The translations under genes were made by a program, and so were the position numbers. Positions 1 to 10,935 of a stretch of DNA of 64,000 nt are shown piece by piece. The stretch comes from Dactylorhiza incarnata (lineage: Eukaryota; Streptophyta; Magnoliopsida; Asparagales; Orchidaceae), in contig JAWHQI010000028.1 of the NCBI GenBank assembly GCA_033032865.1, forward strand, positions 5,909,001 to 5,973,000, in the 5' to 3' direction. The stretch's first letter is position 1; each line of letters opens with the position of its first letter. The notes beneath the pieces are model-generated. The model saw nothing but the letters and a program-made list of their open reading frames with translations. It searched no databases and was not told the origin of the DNA.

Positions 1-1800
1 CAAGTGACTTGGAACCCTAGGATGAAAATGGAAGAGGTGAAAAACTCATGGTGTGCACTTAGCCATCATGATCCACCCTAATGAGAAGTGAACCAAAAGG
101 GAGGATAACATATCTTAAAAACCCCACATAACCATGAATAGTTCATATGGTGAGTTAAGTACACAAAGTGGGCCAGGAAGGCTCACATGAACTCATTAAA
201 ATGGGTAGGAATGCACCTTTGGGTGCAAATAGCAAAATGGATGTCCTAGCCTAAAGGGGACCAAAAGACTTCAAAAAGCCAATATAACCTCACCATGATC
301 CCTATGACCCACTAGGAGGGCAAGTAGGCCACTAGGGACCTTTGGGGTCAACCAATTTGGTCAAATTGACCAAAAGTCAACTGTGAGCAATCTTAGGTCA
401 AATCACCATAATTAAGGGCAATTGAGCCCCAATTGATCAAATTGAAGCCACTCACCTATAGCAACCTCCCTAAGGGACCTAAGGGACCCAAAAGCCCCAT
501 CATAGGGCTGTCAATTTGGGGGAAATTGGGTTAATCACTAAGAAGCCCCAAGTTGACCTAAATGTGCTAAAACCCATATTAACCTCCAATTGATTGAGTA
601 TAACCAAATTGATCATTCCCAAACCCTAAGGGGAGTATGTGAGACCTCAAGGGAGCATAGTGTTCATTCAACCATGGAGAATTAGGGCAAAAATTGACAA
701 AATACCCAAATTACCCCTATAGACAACTAAGTGCACTCAAGCCTCAATTGATTTCACCATGACTCAATTCTCTTTGGAAAAGGCCCAGGGGGTCTTAGGG
801 GATGATGTGGGTCACTCACATTTAGGGTGTGAACTTGAGTCAAGCCCAAACCTAAAAAATCCCCAATTTGCCCCATATGGGTCAAGTGAGTCCAAAGCTC
901 AAATTGAGTGGACCCAGCCCAATTCCATAGCCTAATGAGGCAGCCCACATGATAACCAGACCATGGGTACCTGAAATTTCGAATGGGAAGGGGGTAATTA
1001 CCCTTGGATTAAGCCTTAATGGGGAAGAGGACAAGAGGAGGCAAAAGAGGAGGGAATGAGGGGATGGCTGCCACATGGCACCTCTTCTTCATTCCCCAAG
1101 CATGCTCTGAGCTGGGGGAATAATTTCCCCTCGAAATTGGGCAGTGGGGAGAGTTCCTGGTTGGCTGGATTGGGCGGCAAGGGGAGTATCCGAGAGCTCT
1201 TAATGGCAGCCGACCATATACACTCCCTCCCCCTCTCTTCTCCCTCTCACTACGTTCAGAACTCCCAGAGCAGTCGAGCCCCCTCTTCAGAAGAAGTTTT
1301 CGAGCTCAGCCGCACAGAAAACGCCATGGATGCCGGGAATAGGAACGCGACCTTCCTCCGCCGCAACACCCGCCGCCAAGGCCGTGCTCAGGCAAGTTCC
1401 TTTCCCCCTCCACTCGTGCTAGTATCTAGACTCATTTAGGAGAGAAATCGGGCTCAATTGAGCCCGATCCCATGTGAGACAGAGGGAGATTTCTCGAGCA
1501 TTTCTTCTTGCTCGGGATCGCCGGAGAGGCCATCTCCGGTGGCCGTGTCGCCGCCTGGCGTTAGCCACCACCTCAACGGAGGTGGTGGAGGCGGTGGCCG
1601 GCGGTAGGGTGCTGCAGATTGCCGGGATAATGCCCCGCAAACGGCTCAGGCGCGTGAGATCTGGGCCGTTGGCCCATCGGGGAAGACGACTCCCTGGCCG
1701 TCCGATTTGGGGGAAAATCCTAACCGCAGACCACTTAAATAATAATATTCCTAATACAAATTTCTGCTACAAATTTTGACAAGTTTTGATTAATTATTTT
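1..1800. other. Non-coding stretch, leader-like, no gene seen
   Basis: Positions 1-1050 are ordinary mixed-composition sequence without a credible ORF. Positions 1060-1740 become GC- and CT-rich, like a retroelement leader: there is a CT-rich run near 1220-1255 and a donor-like CAG-GCAAGT near 1390. Small ORFs on both strands in this part overlap each other and match no family I know. Confidence 0.4.
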
Positions 1801-2361
1801 AAGGCCTTTAGAGGCCTCATTTCGAAAAATGCTCAGAGACAACATTTATAGCCCTTGATGTATACTTTCCAATGGAAGTAAAATCAGGCCATTTGGTCAA
1901 GTCTGGGGACCACAGCACTCGATCTAGTGAGGCTGGTCAAAAATATACCTTGATTTATGAAATCTGTCACAATATTTGCTGCATCTTTGGCCTGATATTT
2001 GACCTGTTTTCACTCTAAATTAGACAAAGTCCCCAACATCAATGTTGTAGATCTTTCTCTTACCTTTCCAATGATATGTTGTACATAATATTTGGTAAAG
2101 TGTAGCTCCCTATAGAGCTGTTTTAGTGTGGCATGTATAATGTCACAATTTATGTAGTTTTGAAATTTAAGAGAAATTGGTGCATGCAACATGGATGATT
2201 TCTTTTTAGGCCATGCAGGTATCCATACTTAACCTATGATTAGTGAGAAAATTAGAAATTTTTAGAGAGTGTTTTTCTAAAGTTTTGCAAATTATTTCAT
2301 TTTGTGTACTTAATGGAAATAATTCTACCTAGGATTTTTAGGTAGTTTGCATGGAATTTTT

Positions 2362-3125
2362 GAAGGCCTTAGAGGCCATATTTGCAAAAATAGGCAGAGA
2401 TAACATTTGTATCCCTATGGGTCTACTTTCATTTGCCACCTTAATCACTTAATTTGGTGCAATGTGGACACCAGGGCATCCATTCTACTAAGACTGCTCA
2501 TTTTGTCTATTAGCAAACCACATTCCTGCCTAGGTTTTTATTCAGTTTGCATGCTGTTTATGAAGGCCTTAGAGGCCATATTTGCAAACATAGGCAGAGA
2601 TAAAATTTGTAGCCCTATGGGTCTACTTTCATTTGCCACCTTAATCACTTAATTTGGTGCACTGTAGACACCAGGGCATCCATTCTACTAAGACTGCTCA
2701 TTTTGTCTATTAGCAAACCACATTCCTGCCTAGGTTTTTATTCAGTTTGCATGCTGTTATGAAGGCCTTAGAGGCCATATTTGCAAAAATAGGCAGAGAT
2801 AACATTTTTAGCCCTATGGGTCTACTTTCATTTGCCACCTTAATCACTTAATTTGGTGCACTGTGGACACCAGGGCATCCATTCTACTAAGACTGCTCAT
2901 TTTGTCTATTAGCAAACCACATTCCTGCCTAGGTTTTTATTCAGTTTGCATGCTGTTTATGAAGGCCTTAGAGGCCATATTTGCAAAAATAGGCAGATAT
3001 AACATTTGTAGACCTATGGGTCTACTTTCATTTGCCACCTTAATCACTTAATTTGGTGCACTGTGGACACCAGGGCATCCATTCTACTAAGACTGCTCAT
3101 TTTGTCTATTAGTAAACCACATAAT
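2362..3125. repeat. 200-bp tandem repeat, about four copies
   Basis: Units start at about 2362, 2562, 2761 and 2961, each opening with the palindrome-containing word GAAGGCCTTAGAGGCC. Copies are nearly identical. A clearly diverged relative sits near 1800-1870 (AAGGCCTTTAGAGGCC, then similar text), so the array grew from sequence already in the element. Identical small ORFs in the units are shadows of the repeat. Confidence 0.9.
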
Positions 3126-3346
3126 CCTACTTAGCAAATTTGGTGACATGAGTGTATGCATCACCTCTAGAATTGTTGGAAAATCTTAGCCCATATCACC
3201 AAGATGTTGTACTAATCTCACTTTGGGCCACACATGGTTTTATGTGATAGATGTACCTTGTGTGTAAATAATGTGTATCACTTCATGTTGATATCACTTT
3301 GGCTAAGTCCATATGTGGTATGGGTGAGTGTATCACTTTTAGATAT

Positions 3347-4960
3347 GAACATTGTAGCCCTTTAGGTTACCTTTAAAATGCCACTGACCTTGTGTCATTT
3401 GGTTTAGTACAACTCCTTCTATGTCAATTTTAGTGAGACATGTCTGCAATAGTGCTTTGCAGAGTTTTATACTTTGTACAGCACTTGTAAGTCGAATTCA
3501 CCCAGGTTGAACCCATATCTGGAGATTGTAATCAATATGAACATTGTAGCCCTTAGGTTACCTTTAAAATGTCACTGACCTTGTGTCATTTGGTTTAGTA
3601 CAACTCCTTCTACGTCAATTTTAGTGAGACATGTCTACAATAGTGATTTGCAGAGTTTTATACTTTGTACAGCACTTGTAAGTTGAATTCACCCAGGTTG
3701 AACCCATATCTAGAGATTGTAATCAATATGAACATTGTAGCCTTTAGGTTACCTTTAAAATGCCACTGACCTTGTGTCATTTGGTTTAGTACAACTCCTT
3801 CTATGTCAATTTTAGTGAGACATGTCTACAATAGTGCTTTGCAGAGTTTTATACTTTGTACAGCACTTGTAAGTCGAATTCACCCAGGTTGAACCCATAT
3901 CTGGAGATTGTAATCAATATGAACATTGTAGCCCTTAGGTTACCTTTAAAATGCCACTGACCTTGTGTCATTTGGTTTAGTACAACTCCTTCTACGTCAA
4001 TTTTAGTGAGACATGTCTACAATAGTGATTTGCAGAGTTTTATACTTTGTACAGCACTTGTAAGTTGAATTCACCCAGGTTGAACCCATATCTGGAGATT
4101 GTAATCAATATGAACATTGTAGCCCTTAGGTTACCTTTAAAATGCCACTGACCTTGTGTCATTTGGTTTAGTACAACTCCTTCTATGTCAATTTTAGTGA
4201 GACATGTCTACAATAGTGCTTTGCAGAGTTTTATACTTTGTACAGCACTTGTAAGTTGAATTCACCCAGGTTGAACCCATACCTGGAGATTGTAATCAAT
4301 ATGAACATTGTAGCCCTTAGGTTAACTTTAAAATGCCACTGACCTTGTGTCATTTGGTTTAGTACAACTCCTTCTACGTCAATTTTAGTGAGACATGTCT
4401 ACAATAGTGATTTGCAGAGTTTTATACTTTGTACAGCACTTGTAAGTTGAATTCACCCAGGTTGAACCCATATCTGGAGATTGTAATCAATATGAACATT
4501 GTAGCCCTTAGGTTACCTTTAAAATGCCACTGACCTTGTGTCATTTGGTTTAGTACAACTCCTTCTACGTCAATTTTAGTGAGACATGTCTACAATAGTG
4601 ATTTGCTGAGTTTTATACTTTGTACAGCACTTGTAAGTTGAATTCACCCAGGTTGAACCCATATCTGGAGATTGTAATCAATATGAACATTGTAGCCCTT
4701 TAGGTTACCTTTAAAATGCCACTGACCTTGTGCCATTTGGTTTAGTACAACTCCTTCTATGTCAATTTTAGTGAGACATGTCTACAATAGAGCCTTGTTG
4801 AATTTTATACTCAGTACAGCACTTGTAAGTTGAATTCACCTAGGTTAAACCCACGTCTGGAGACTGTAATCAATACGAATGTTGTAGCCCTTAGGTCACC
4901 ACTAAAATGCCACTGATTTCATGACCTTGGGATAGGGGTAGCCTCTTTTAGGTCACATCT
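3347..4960. repeat. 191-bp tandem repeat with dimeric higher-order structure
   Basis: The word GAACATTGTAGCC recurs at 3347, 3539, 3730, 3921, 4112, 4303, 4494 and 4685, with a degenerate copy at 4877, giving a 191-192 bp period. Diagnostic variants alternate: CTATGTC with AGTGCTTTGC in copies 1, 3 and 5, and CTACGTC with AGTGATTTGC in copies 2, 4, 6 and 7. This indicates amplification as 382-bp dimers. The unit start resembles the word AACATTTGTAGCCCT inside the 200-bp repeat, so the two satellites may be related. Confidence 0.92.
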
Positions 4961-5911
4961 AGTGAGACATGTATAAAAGTGCATCCGGAGGGTTAGTGAA
5001 TTGGACTCATAGAAATACCTTGGAGATTGTCCGTGCCGTAGGCTTGATAACAACCAACTCTATTTAAGAATCCAACCCGTGTGCATGAGTGGAAATCCTC
5101 TGAACATCATATTGGAGTTTTGGACTTAAGGACGTAGGGAAAATTTGGGTACGTCTATCAGATGTAATAAATGGTAATTTAAGGATAAAACACCCCACAG
5201 TTAATACACGACTTAGGACCCGGAGCTTAGACCAACATGGGACTGTAGTAGTTACCCCAGGACCTATAGAGGCACAGATGTAGAACATAAAAGAGACTCC
5301 TAACTGATACTCAACCTACAATACCCCTTAGAAAACTAGGAAGACCAAGACTCGGGGCTCTGGTTCATTACCAATTAAGAACTTAGGACAAGACTTGGAA
5401 CCCACTTAGACATGGTAGGGTAAGATAACGCCTTGAAAGTCAACTTAGTTCAGTCTCACCTCGGTCTGCAGACAGTAGAAACTGAAAACATAGATTCGGA
5501 CCCCTACCTGATGGTCACCACCGCTAGTGATGACTTACCCAGAAGTGAAAGTGGTGGTTAAGAGGCAAATCAGGGAATAGTCGGACACTAGGAGTGACAT
5601 GGTTCGGTGTTTGGTAGATCACCGACACATACCTGCCCGAGTCGAAAAAGTAATCCACCATAGGATTCTAGAGCAACTAGAGAGCAAACGGGCACACAAG
5701 AACGGGTGGTAACAAAATGAGATAAACATCGTGGAAAGGGGAATCTGGGGATTAGACACCAGTATATCCCCTAGTACCGTTGCGAGCCCTTCACCGGGTA
5801 ACCCGCGGGAAGTCCAGGATTCACCCCAAACTTCTAAGATCAACTAAATTATAAGCAAGACTAGTTAAGTAGGGGAACTGAACAAGTTGACCTTCATCCC
5901 AATCATAACGG
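4961..5911. other. Unique non-coding spacer
   Basis: No ORF with a known domain is visible. Around 5785-5830 a short block (CCTAGTACCG, then CGGGAAGTCCAGGATT) resembles 28318-28370 inside the Sirevirus-like element. Otherwise I see nothing specific. Confidence 0.4.
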
Positions 5912-6130
5912 TTTATAAGGAAGGACGCGATAGTCCTGCGAGCGATAGGCTCGGGTTATAAGGAAAGACTGGGATAGTCCTGCGAGCGATAGGCTCGGGC
6001 TATAAGGAAAGACTGGGACAGTCTAGCGAGCGGTAGGCTCGTAGTTTAGATATAAGACTGGTATAGTCGGGCGAGCGGTAGGCTCTATTTTTATAAATGT
6101 TGATATAGAATTGCGAGCTGGAGGCTCGGT
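5912..6130. repeat. About 45-bp tandem repeat, roughly five decaying copies
   Basis: Units beginning TTATAAGGAA, with a core GCGAGCGATAGGCTCGG, start near 5912, 5956, 6000 and 6045, with a poor copy near 6093. Similarity falls along the array, so the first copies are the best conserved. The core contains short inverted words (GCGAGC and GGCTCG). Confidence 0.75.
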
Positions 6131-6576
6131 AGTAAATGGCTAATACTTGTTGCTTGTATATAAGATGTGGTGGGTCTTCGGTTCTGTCTTAGTCGTCACA
6201 CCGACAGCAGTTCGTTGACTCGGCAGAGCTAGTGGTTGCTTTGGGGCCAGGTTGTTTTACTGCGCGTCCGACGGGACGAATCCCCTAAACCCTGCCTGGC
6301 CAAATCAGATTAGTACGCAGGAGCTCGTGAGTACCGGGTACCGGTATCACAGCGTACGTTTGGGCCTAGGTCTGGTAGTGTGACTTACCCACCTAGGTGA
6401 GGAGACGCCCGCTCCTCTGCCACCGTTTGACCACGACGGGAGGTGCCCGAGAGGTTAGCTACCTCCGAAAAGTGGGAACTAAAGGTCTGTACGTACAGAG
6501 TCGTGTGAGTGAGTTGCATGTGTATGAAATAATAATACAAACATTGCATCATTGCATTGCATATCATAACATAGCA

Positions 6577-6866
6577 TTTCTGCATAAACAGAGACCTCAT
6601 CGTATAAATCAGTGTGGGCTCTTTTATATGATGAGTTTATACCTTCAGATCCCTTAGCTTATGTGCCTTCGTGTGTGCATATAAGTTAAGGTTACTTTCG
6701 TAGATGCTCGTATTTATTTGCTTCTTATATTACATTGCCTTATACACATTGCATAAACAGAGACCTCATCGTATAAATCAACGTGGACCCTTTTATACGA
6801 TGAGTTTATTGCTTGCCAGATCCCTTAGCTTATGTGCCTTTGTGTTCGCATATAAGTTAAGGTTAA
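6577..6866 (+). repeat. Direct duplication of a hairpin-containing block
   Basis: Two similar blocks (about 6577-6690 and 6746-6866) share the run from GCATAAACAGAGACC to CATATAAGTTAAGGTTA. Each contains a stem-loop: 5' arm CTCATCGTATAAA and 3' arm TTTATACGATGAG with a 14-nt loop, at 6596-6635 and 6765-6804. The first copy has one C-to-T change that would leave a G-U pair in RNA, so pairing is preserved in both. Confidence 0.8.
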
Positions 6867-7714
6867 TTTTCCTAGCTGCTCTTCATGTTACTTTACTTGC
6901 TCATTTTACTGCTATTGTGACTTTCTCCTATTGTTTGCTCCTATTACAAGCCTATTTGTAGAACTGCTAGGGTAACCTTAATTAGTTTACTCCTGCTAAC
7001 TAGAAGATATGCATCTTTTGCTTGATATACATTGCTAGTTTTACCACTTGTCACCTGTTTCATTGAATTACCCCTTGTTGTCCTCCGCTTCCTCCTCCCG
7101 CACGGTGCCTAGGAGTCGCGGGTGGAGGCGGTGAGGAATATGCTGAGTCTTTTAGACTGACGGTCAGTGGACCCTATTATTACAGGAGAACCAGGAAGAG
7201 CAGGTCAACCCCCAGAGGGTGGTGCCTGAGACGGTGAACAGGCCTGGAGTCGGACTCTCAGCTGCCGCCGGGAGAGCCCCGGTAAGCAAGACCCCTCATA
7301 TTCCTACGCTACACATCTACCCCGGTCAGAAGCCGGAGTTATATGCCATTGAAGGAGTCGAGCCTTGTGGTTGCTTAGATTGTTATATCTTCGCCAGGAG
7401 AGAGGCGAAGAAGGCGTCCGAGGACCGGGCTTAGGCCATGTTGTACTTTTGTTTTAATTTCCGCTCTCTGATGTACTCGTATTATATGAATATCTCTTGT
7501 TGGACATGTTTCTCTACTTGAAGTGATTATTGTGGACTTGTATTTTTAATTCACTCTTCCTTATAATAATTTGGTTGGCCTGGATATAGTTGTATAGCCG
7601 GCAGGATTGGCGTGTTGTGGTGGGGACCATGATTGAGAGGGTACCACCACAAGACGGCAGTTCTGGGCGGTAAGACCCGGACTTCAAAAAAAATAAAGGG
7701 GGTGGGGTCTTACA
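6867..7714 (+). other. LTR tail-like region with one short ORF of unknown meaning
   Basis: A short ORF at 7219-7434 (71 codons, ending KKASEDRA) lies in a GC-richer stretch followed by T-rich sequence with polyadenylation-like words near 7440-7560. I recognise no domain. It may be a relic of coding sequence or chance within an LTR. The segment ends at the LTR-like terminus. Confidence 0.25.
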
Positions 7715-8270
7715 CTAAGTACTTCTGAAACCTCCAGCCACCGAGCGGTTCCCGACCCTGCCAGCTTGATGGGAGCCTGGTCAGCGGGCCAGCATCGGGG
7801 CTAAGTACATCTGAAACCTCCAGCCATCGAGTGGTTCCCGACCCTTCCAGCTTGATGGGAGCGGTTCCCGACCCTGCCAGCTTGATGGGAGCCTGGTCAG
7901 CGTGCCAGCATCGGGGCTAAGTACTTCTGAAACCTCCGGCCACCTAGTGGCTCCCGGCCCTGCCAGCTTGATGGGAGCCTGGTCAGCGGACCAGCATCTG
8001 GTCTAAGTACATCTGAAACCTCCAGCCACCGAGCGGTTCCCAGCCCTGCCAGCTTGATGGGAGCCTGGTCAGCGGGCTAGCATCGGGTCTAAGTACTTCT
8101 GAAACCTCCAGCCACCGAGCGGTTCCCAGCCCTGCCAACTTGATGGGAGCCTGGTCAGCGGGCCAACATCAGGGCTAAGTACTTCTGAAACCTCCGGCCA
8201 CCGAGCAGTTCCCAGCCCTGCCAGCTTGATGGGAGCCTGGTCAGTGGGCCAACATCGGGGCTAAGTACCT
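7715..8270. repeat. 86-bp tandem array
   Basis: Units starting CTAAGTAC(T/A)TCTGAAACC begin at about 7715, 7801, 7917, 8003, 8089, 8175 and 8261. The spacing is 86 bp, except that the second unit carries an extra internal duplication (7861-7889). Each unit carries GCCAGCTTGATGGGAGCC and GGTCAGCGGGCCAGCAT, which can partly pair. The array begins immediately after the LTR terminus at 7714, so an LTR element probably inserted into it. Confidence 0.88.
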
Positions 8271-8547
8271 TGGAAACTTCTCATCACATTAGTTATCACA
8301 TTACATGTAAGAAAAGACTAAGTATGGAAGTAAACCATCGTACTACATGGACTTAAGGAAAAAAAACTAAGTATGGAAACCAAAACTTGGTCTCCTACTC
8401 CCAGGCCTGGTCTTCCACGACCCCCTCCGGTTGTTGTTGTTGCTGCCTTGGACCCATTGCCTCCCTCATTTCCAAAAACTCAAGGCAGGCGGACGTCGCG
8501 TGACCTTCCTCCTCGTGGAAGTCATAGTAAGGTAATGCAACCTTATC
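8271..8547. other. Spacer between 86-bp array and gag pseudogene
   Basis: This is AT-rich to mixed sequence. On the minus strand it may be the decayed 3' continuation of the gag reading frame: a Gln-rich CAACAACAACAACC run appears near 8430-8445. No zinc knuckle or protease is visible. Confidence 0.3.
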
Positions 8548-9917
8548 TTATCCTCTTCCTCTCCTTTCTACCTTCCTGCCTCTCCTCCTTCTGCCACCGC
8601 CAATTGCCATGGTTTGCTGAGGGGGTGGAGGGGGTGGAGGGAGTGCCTTCGGTCCTTGCCTCCACTTTGTGGGTTTGGGTCTCTCCCCCTGGAATCTGCC
8701 ATCTCCTCGGTAAAACTTCCTTCCTGGATCTTCCATGCTTCCTCTGTGCTGCCTTGCCTCCGGCTCACTCAGCTTGGCCAACCTTTTTGCGAATTCAGGG
8801 TTGGCCTCCTCACTCTCAATTTCTTCTGCCACCCTTTCCATCAACTCCTCGAAGGATAAGGGGGTCTTCCACTTTAAGCTCATCTTGAAGAATCCCCCCC
8901 CCACAGCCCTACTATGAAGGCGAGCTGGAGGGTGAACCCCGACACCTCCTGGACTTGCAGGACCTCTTCCTGGAACCTGTCCACATAACGAGTCGGCGAC
9001 TCCCTTGGATCTTGCTTAATCTTGAAGAGTGCCTCGACATCCTTCTTCCTCTTTTTTGACGTTGAGAAGCGCAACAGGAAACCTCAGCGCAGATCCTCGA
9101 AGGTATGGATAGACCCACGGGGAGCTGGTGGAACCAATCCCTTGCCTTCTCCTTCAGAGTGGTAGCAAAGAGCCGACACTGGAAGGCATCTGACATAGGC
9201 CTGATAGAGACCATGTCCTCGAACCACTGCAGGTGCAAGACTAGGTCATCCTTGCCGGAGTAGTAAGACATCTCCGGCCCCCTGAACCTCTCTGGAACCG
9301 GGGCCGAGAGAATCAACTCACAAAAGGGACATTCCCCTCGGCTCGCCCACGCGCATTTGCTCGACCTCCTTTGGGGCAGGGCGAGTGGGGGTCGGATGCC
9401 TCCCCGCTCGCCCCCCTTTGGGGCTGGGCGAATGGGGCCGGATGCCTCCCCACTCGCCCCCTTGGAGCTTGGCAAGTGGGGGCAGGCTGCCTCCCCACTC
9501 GCCCCCTTGGGGCTTGGCGAGTGGGGGCAGGCCGCCTCCCCACTCTCTCCCTCTTTGGAGGCCGGGCGAGTTGGGGTCGGATGCCTCCCCACTTGCCCCC
9601 TTGGGGCGGGGCGAGTGGGGGCAGGCCGCCTCCCCACTCTCTCCCTCTTTGGAGGCCGGGCGAGTTGGGGTCGGATGCCTCCCCACTTGCCCCCGCCGAC
9701 ACCTCCTTCCTGGATTGCTGGCCCGGAATTCTCTCGCCCATCTGCTGGGGCGGAACATCCGGACCACCTCCTTCCTCGCATCCGCCTCTCATGGAGAAAA
9801 CTAGCTGCAAGGTCTGCAGGACCTCCCGCTTGAAATCTTCAACATTTCCATCGTCACCACAGCCACCGGCGACTCCGAGTGGCCCGGGTCGGAACCATCT
9901 CCTCCACCTCCAGCCAT
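8548..9917 (-). pseudogene. Retrotransposon gag pseudogene, Tat/Ogre-type
   Basis: Reading the minus strand from the ATG at 9915-9917, gag similarity appears in three broken frames. The N-terminal part carries a repeat-encoded proline/glycine-rich insert. The core (about 9300 down to 9075) includes the words FRGPEMSYYSGKDDLVLHLQ and LKEKARDWFHQLP, then KKDVEALFKIKQ and PTRYVDRFQEEVLQV, typical of the plant Retrotrans_gag domain in Tat-lineage Ty3 elements. The C-terminal part (8904-8548) continues with FEELMERVAEEIESEEANPE. At least three frameshifts separate the pieces, so no full protein can be made. No zinc knuckle, protease or RT follows, which suggests a gag-only or truncated element. 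The family call is confident and the lineage moderate. Confidence 0.8.
9370..9690 (-). repeat. GC-rich hairpin minisatellite inside gag
   Basis: About seven units of 45-50 bp carry inverted words such as CTCGCC and GGCGAG, around 9381, 9429, 9472, 9517, 9567, 9612 and 9660. On the minus strand they encode a Gly/Pro/Ser-rich peptide (GASGEAACPHSPSPK and variants). The same type of unit fills the U3 region of the neighbouring LTR. Confidence 0.82.
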
Positions 9918-9952
9918 AGAGCTCAGCTTAAGATTTTCTGTGCTGGTCACTC

Positions 9953-9970
9953 TCCACGGTCACCGCACCA
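9953..9970 (-). promoter_or_regulatory. Candidate primer-binding site of the minus-strand element
   Basis: On the minus strand TGGTGCGGTGACCGTGGA lies three bases after the LTR end AAACA (9974 on the plus strand). It resembles the TGGCGCCGTTGCC-type site, complementary to tRNA-Asp, that I recall from Athila and Tat elements, with about five mismatches. Position supports the call and sequence only partly. Confidence 0.45.
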
Positions 9971-10266
9971 TAATGTTTAAACCGACAACCGGTCTCTTGT
10001 GGAGTTCGGGGTCCCTAAAAGAGGGGGTGACCTCACACCTACTTCTCTCAAGAGAGAGTGCTAGGCCGAAGACTTAGGAAACTAGGAACAAGATCAAGGG
10101 CTCAGCGAGGAGGTCCCACCACACACCCGGAAGATCTTAGAGCGCTTCCCCTCCCAAGCCAATGTTGAGCTTGGGGCACCTTTGGAGTCTCTCTTCACCC
10201 ACTTGAAGAAACTTCGGGGAGAGAGATGCCCAAAGAGAAGTCCCTCCAAATGGTGTCCACTTGGTC

Positions 10267-10276
10267 CTATTTATAG
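10267..10276 (-). promoter_or_regulatory. TATA box of the LTR
   Basis: CTATAAATAG on the minus strand lies about 290 bp before the LTR 3' end. Downstream sequence is CT-rich, as expected for an R/U5 region. Confidence 0.6.
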
Positions 10277-10409
10277 ATTTCTGGACTTGGTCTGTCAATA
10301 GCCACATTCTGGCCTACGAGATTACGAAAATACCCCCAAGTTTGGCCTTCCAGTAGCCAAATCCCACCATTCCAAATCGCTAAACGCAGACCGCCCCTCT
10401 TCCCGGGGC

Positions 10410-10840
10410 TGGGTGAAAGGGGGCAGGCTGCCCCTTGCTCTCGCCCCCTTACTGGAGCTGGGGCGAGAGGGGGCAGGTCGCCCTCTCCTCTCGCCCCCCT
10501 TGCTGGGACGGGGGAGAGAGGGGGCTGGCCGCCCGCCTCTCTCGCAGCCCTTGCTGGGACGGGGGCGAGAGGGGGATGGCCGCCCACCTCTCTCGCCCCC
10601 CTTGCTGGGGATGGGGCGAGAGGGGGCGGGTCGCCCTCTCCTCTCGCCCCCTTACTGGGGATGGGGCGAGAGGGCGCAGGCCGCCCTCTCTTCTCGCCCC
10701 CTTACTGGGGATGGGGCGAGAGGGGGCAGGCTGCCCTCTCCCCTCGCCCCCTTACTGGGGATGGTGCGAGAAGGGGCAGGCCTCCCTCTCCTCTCGTCCC
10801 CCTCCAAGGGCTGGGTGAGCAGGGGGCAGGCCGCCCTCCC
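10410..10840. repeat. GC-rich hairpin minisatellite in the LTR U3
   Basis: About eight units of 48-52 bp run through this block. Most hold the perfect inverted pair CTCGCCCC and GGGGCGAG separated by 10-14 bases, for example around 10614, 10662, 10710 and 10758. Long ORFs on both strands here are consequences of repetition. The units clearly resemble those in the gag array at 9370-9690. Confidence 0.88.
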
Positions 10841-10935
10841 TACTCGTTCCTTTCTTTGCCTGGGATAGAGCTAAAAAATAACATTTGGCCCAAAGTCCTC
10901 CTGGGTCCTGGGGGCCCACTCGGCGAATACAAGGT

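Larger units (their letters stand above)
1..7714 (+). mobile_element. LTR-retrotransposon-derived non-coding region ending in an LTR-like terminus
   Basis: The stretch has no ORF with a recognisable protein domain. It consists of leader-like sequence, several tandem arrays and a GC-rich tail. It ends at 7705-7714 in GGGTCTTACA, the reverse complement of the TGTAAGACCC start common in plant gypsy LTRs, preceded by a purine-rich run (7690-7707). No primer-binding-like sequence follows. Instead an 86-bp tandem array begins at once with CTAAG, so this looks like a 3' or solo LTR inserted into that array. The LTR start lies outside the window, so how much of 1-7714 is truly LTR is unknown. Confidence 0.45.
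9974..10935 (-). mobile_element. 5' LTR of the minus-strand gag element
   Basis: On the minus strand this segment has promoter-like order: a GC-rich repeat block (U3), a TATA box at 10267-10276, about 290 bp of CT-rich R/U5-like text, then a terminal CA at 9974 next to the candidate primer site. The upstream limit near 10935 is uncertain, since no matching second LTR lies in the window to fix it. Confidence 0.6.

Noticed and set aside
2362..4960. Centromeric satellite
   Set aside because: The arrays are short (four and eight to nine copies) and embedded in LTR-type sequence. Nothing here shows a megabase array.
7715..8270. CRISPR-like regular array
   Set aside because: The units are contiguous tandem repeats with no unique spacers, in a plant genome. 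The same applies to the 191-bp, 200-bp and 31-bp arrays.
8373..8888. A 171-codon plus-strand ORF as a host gene
   Set aside because: It is the complement of the minus-strand gag frame, which carries recognisable gag motifs.
9313..9919. Overlapping long ORFs on both strands in the GC-rich gag region
   Set aside because: Only the minus-strand gag frame shows family motifs; the plus-strand frames are shadows of the minisatellite.
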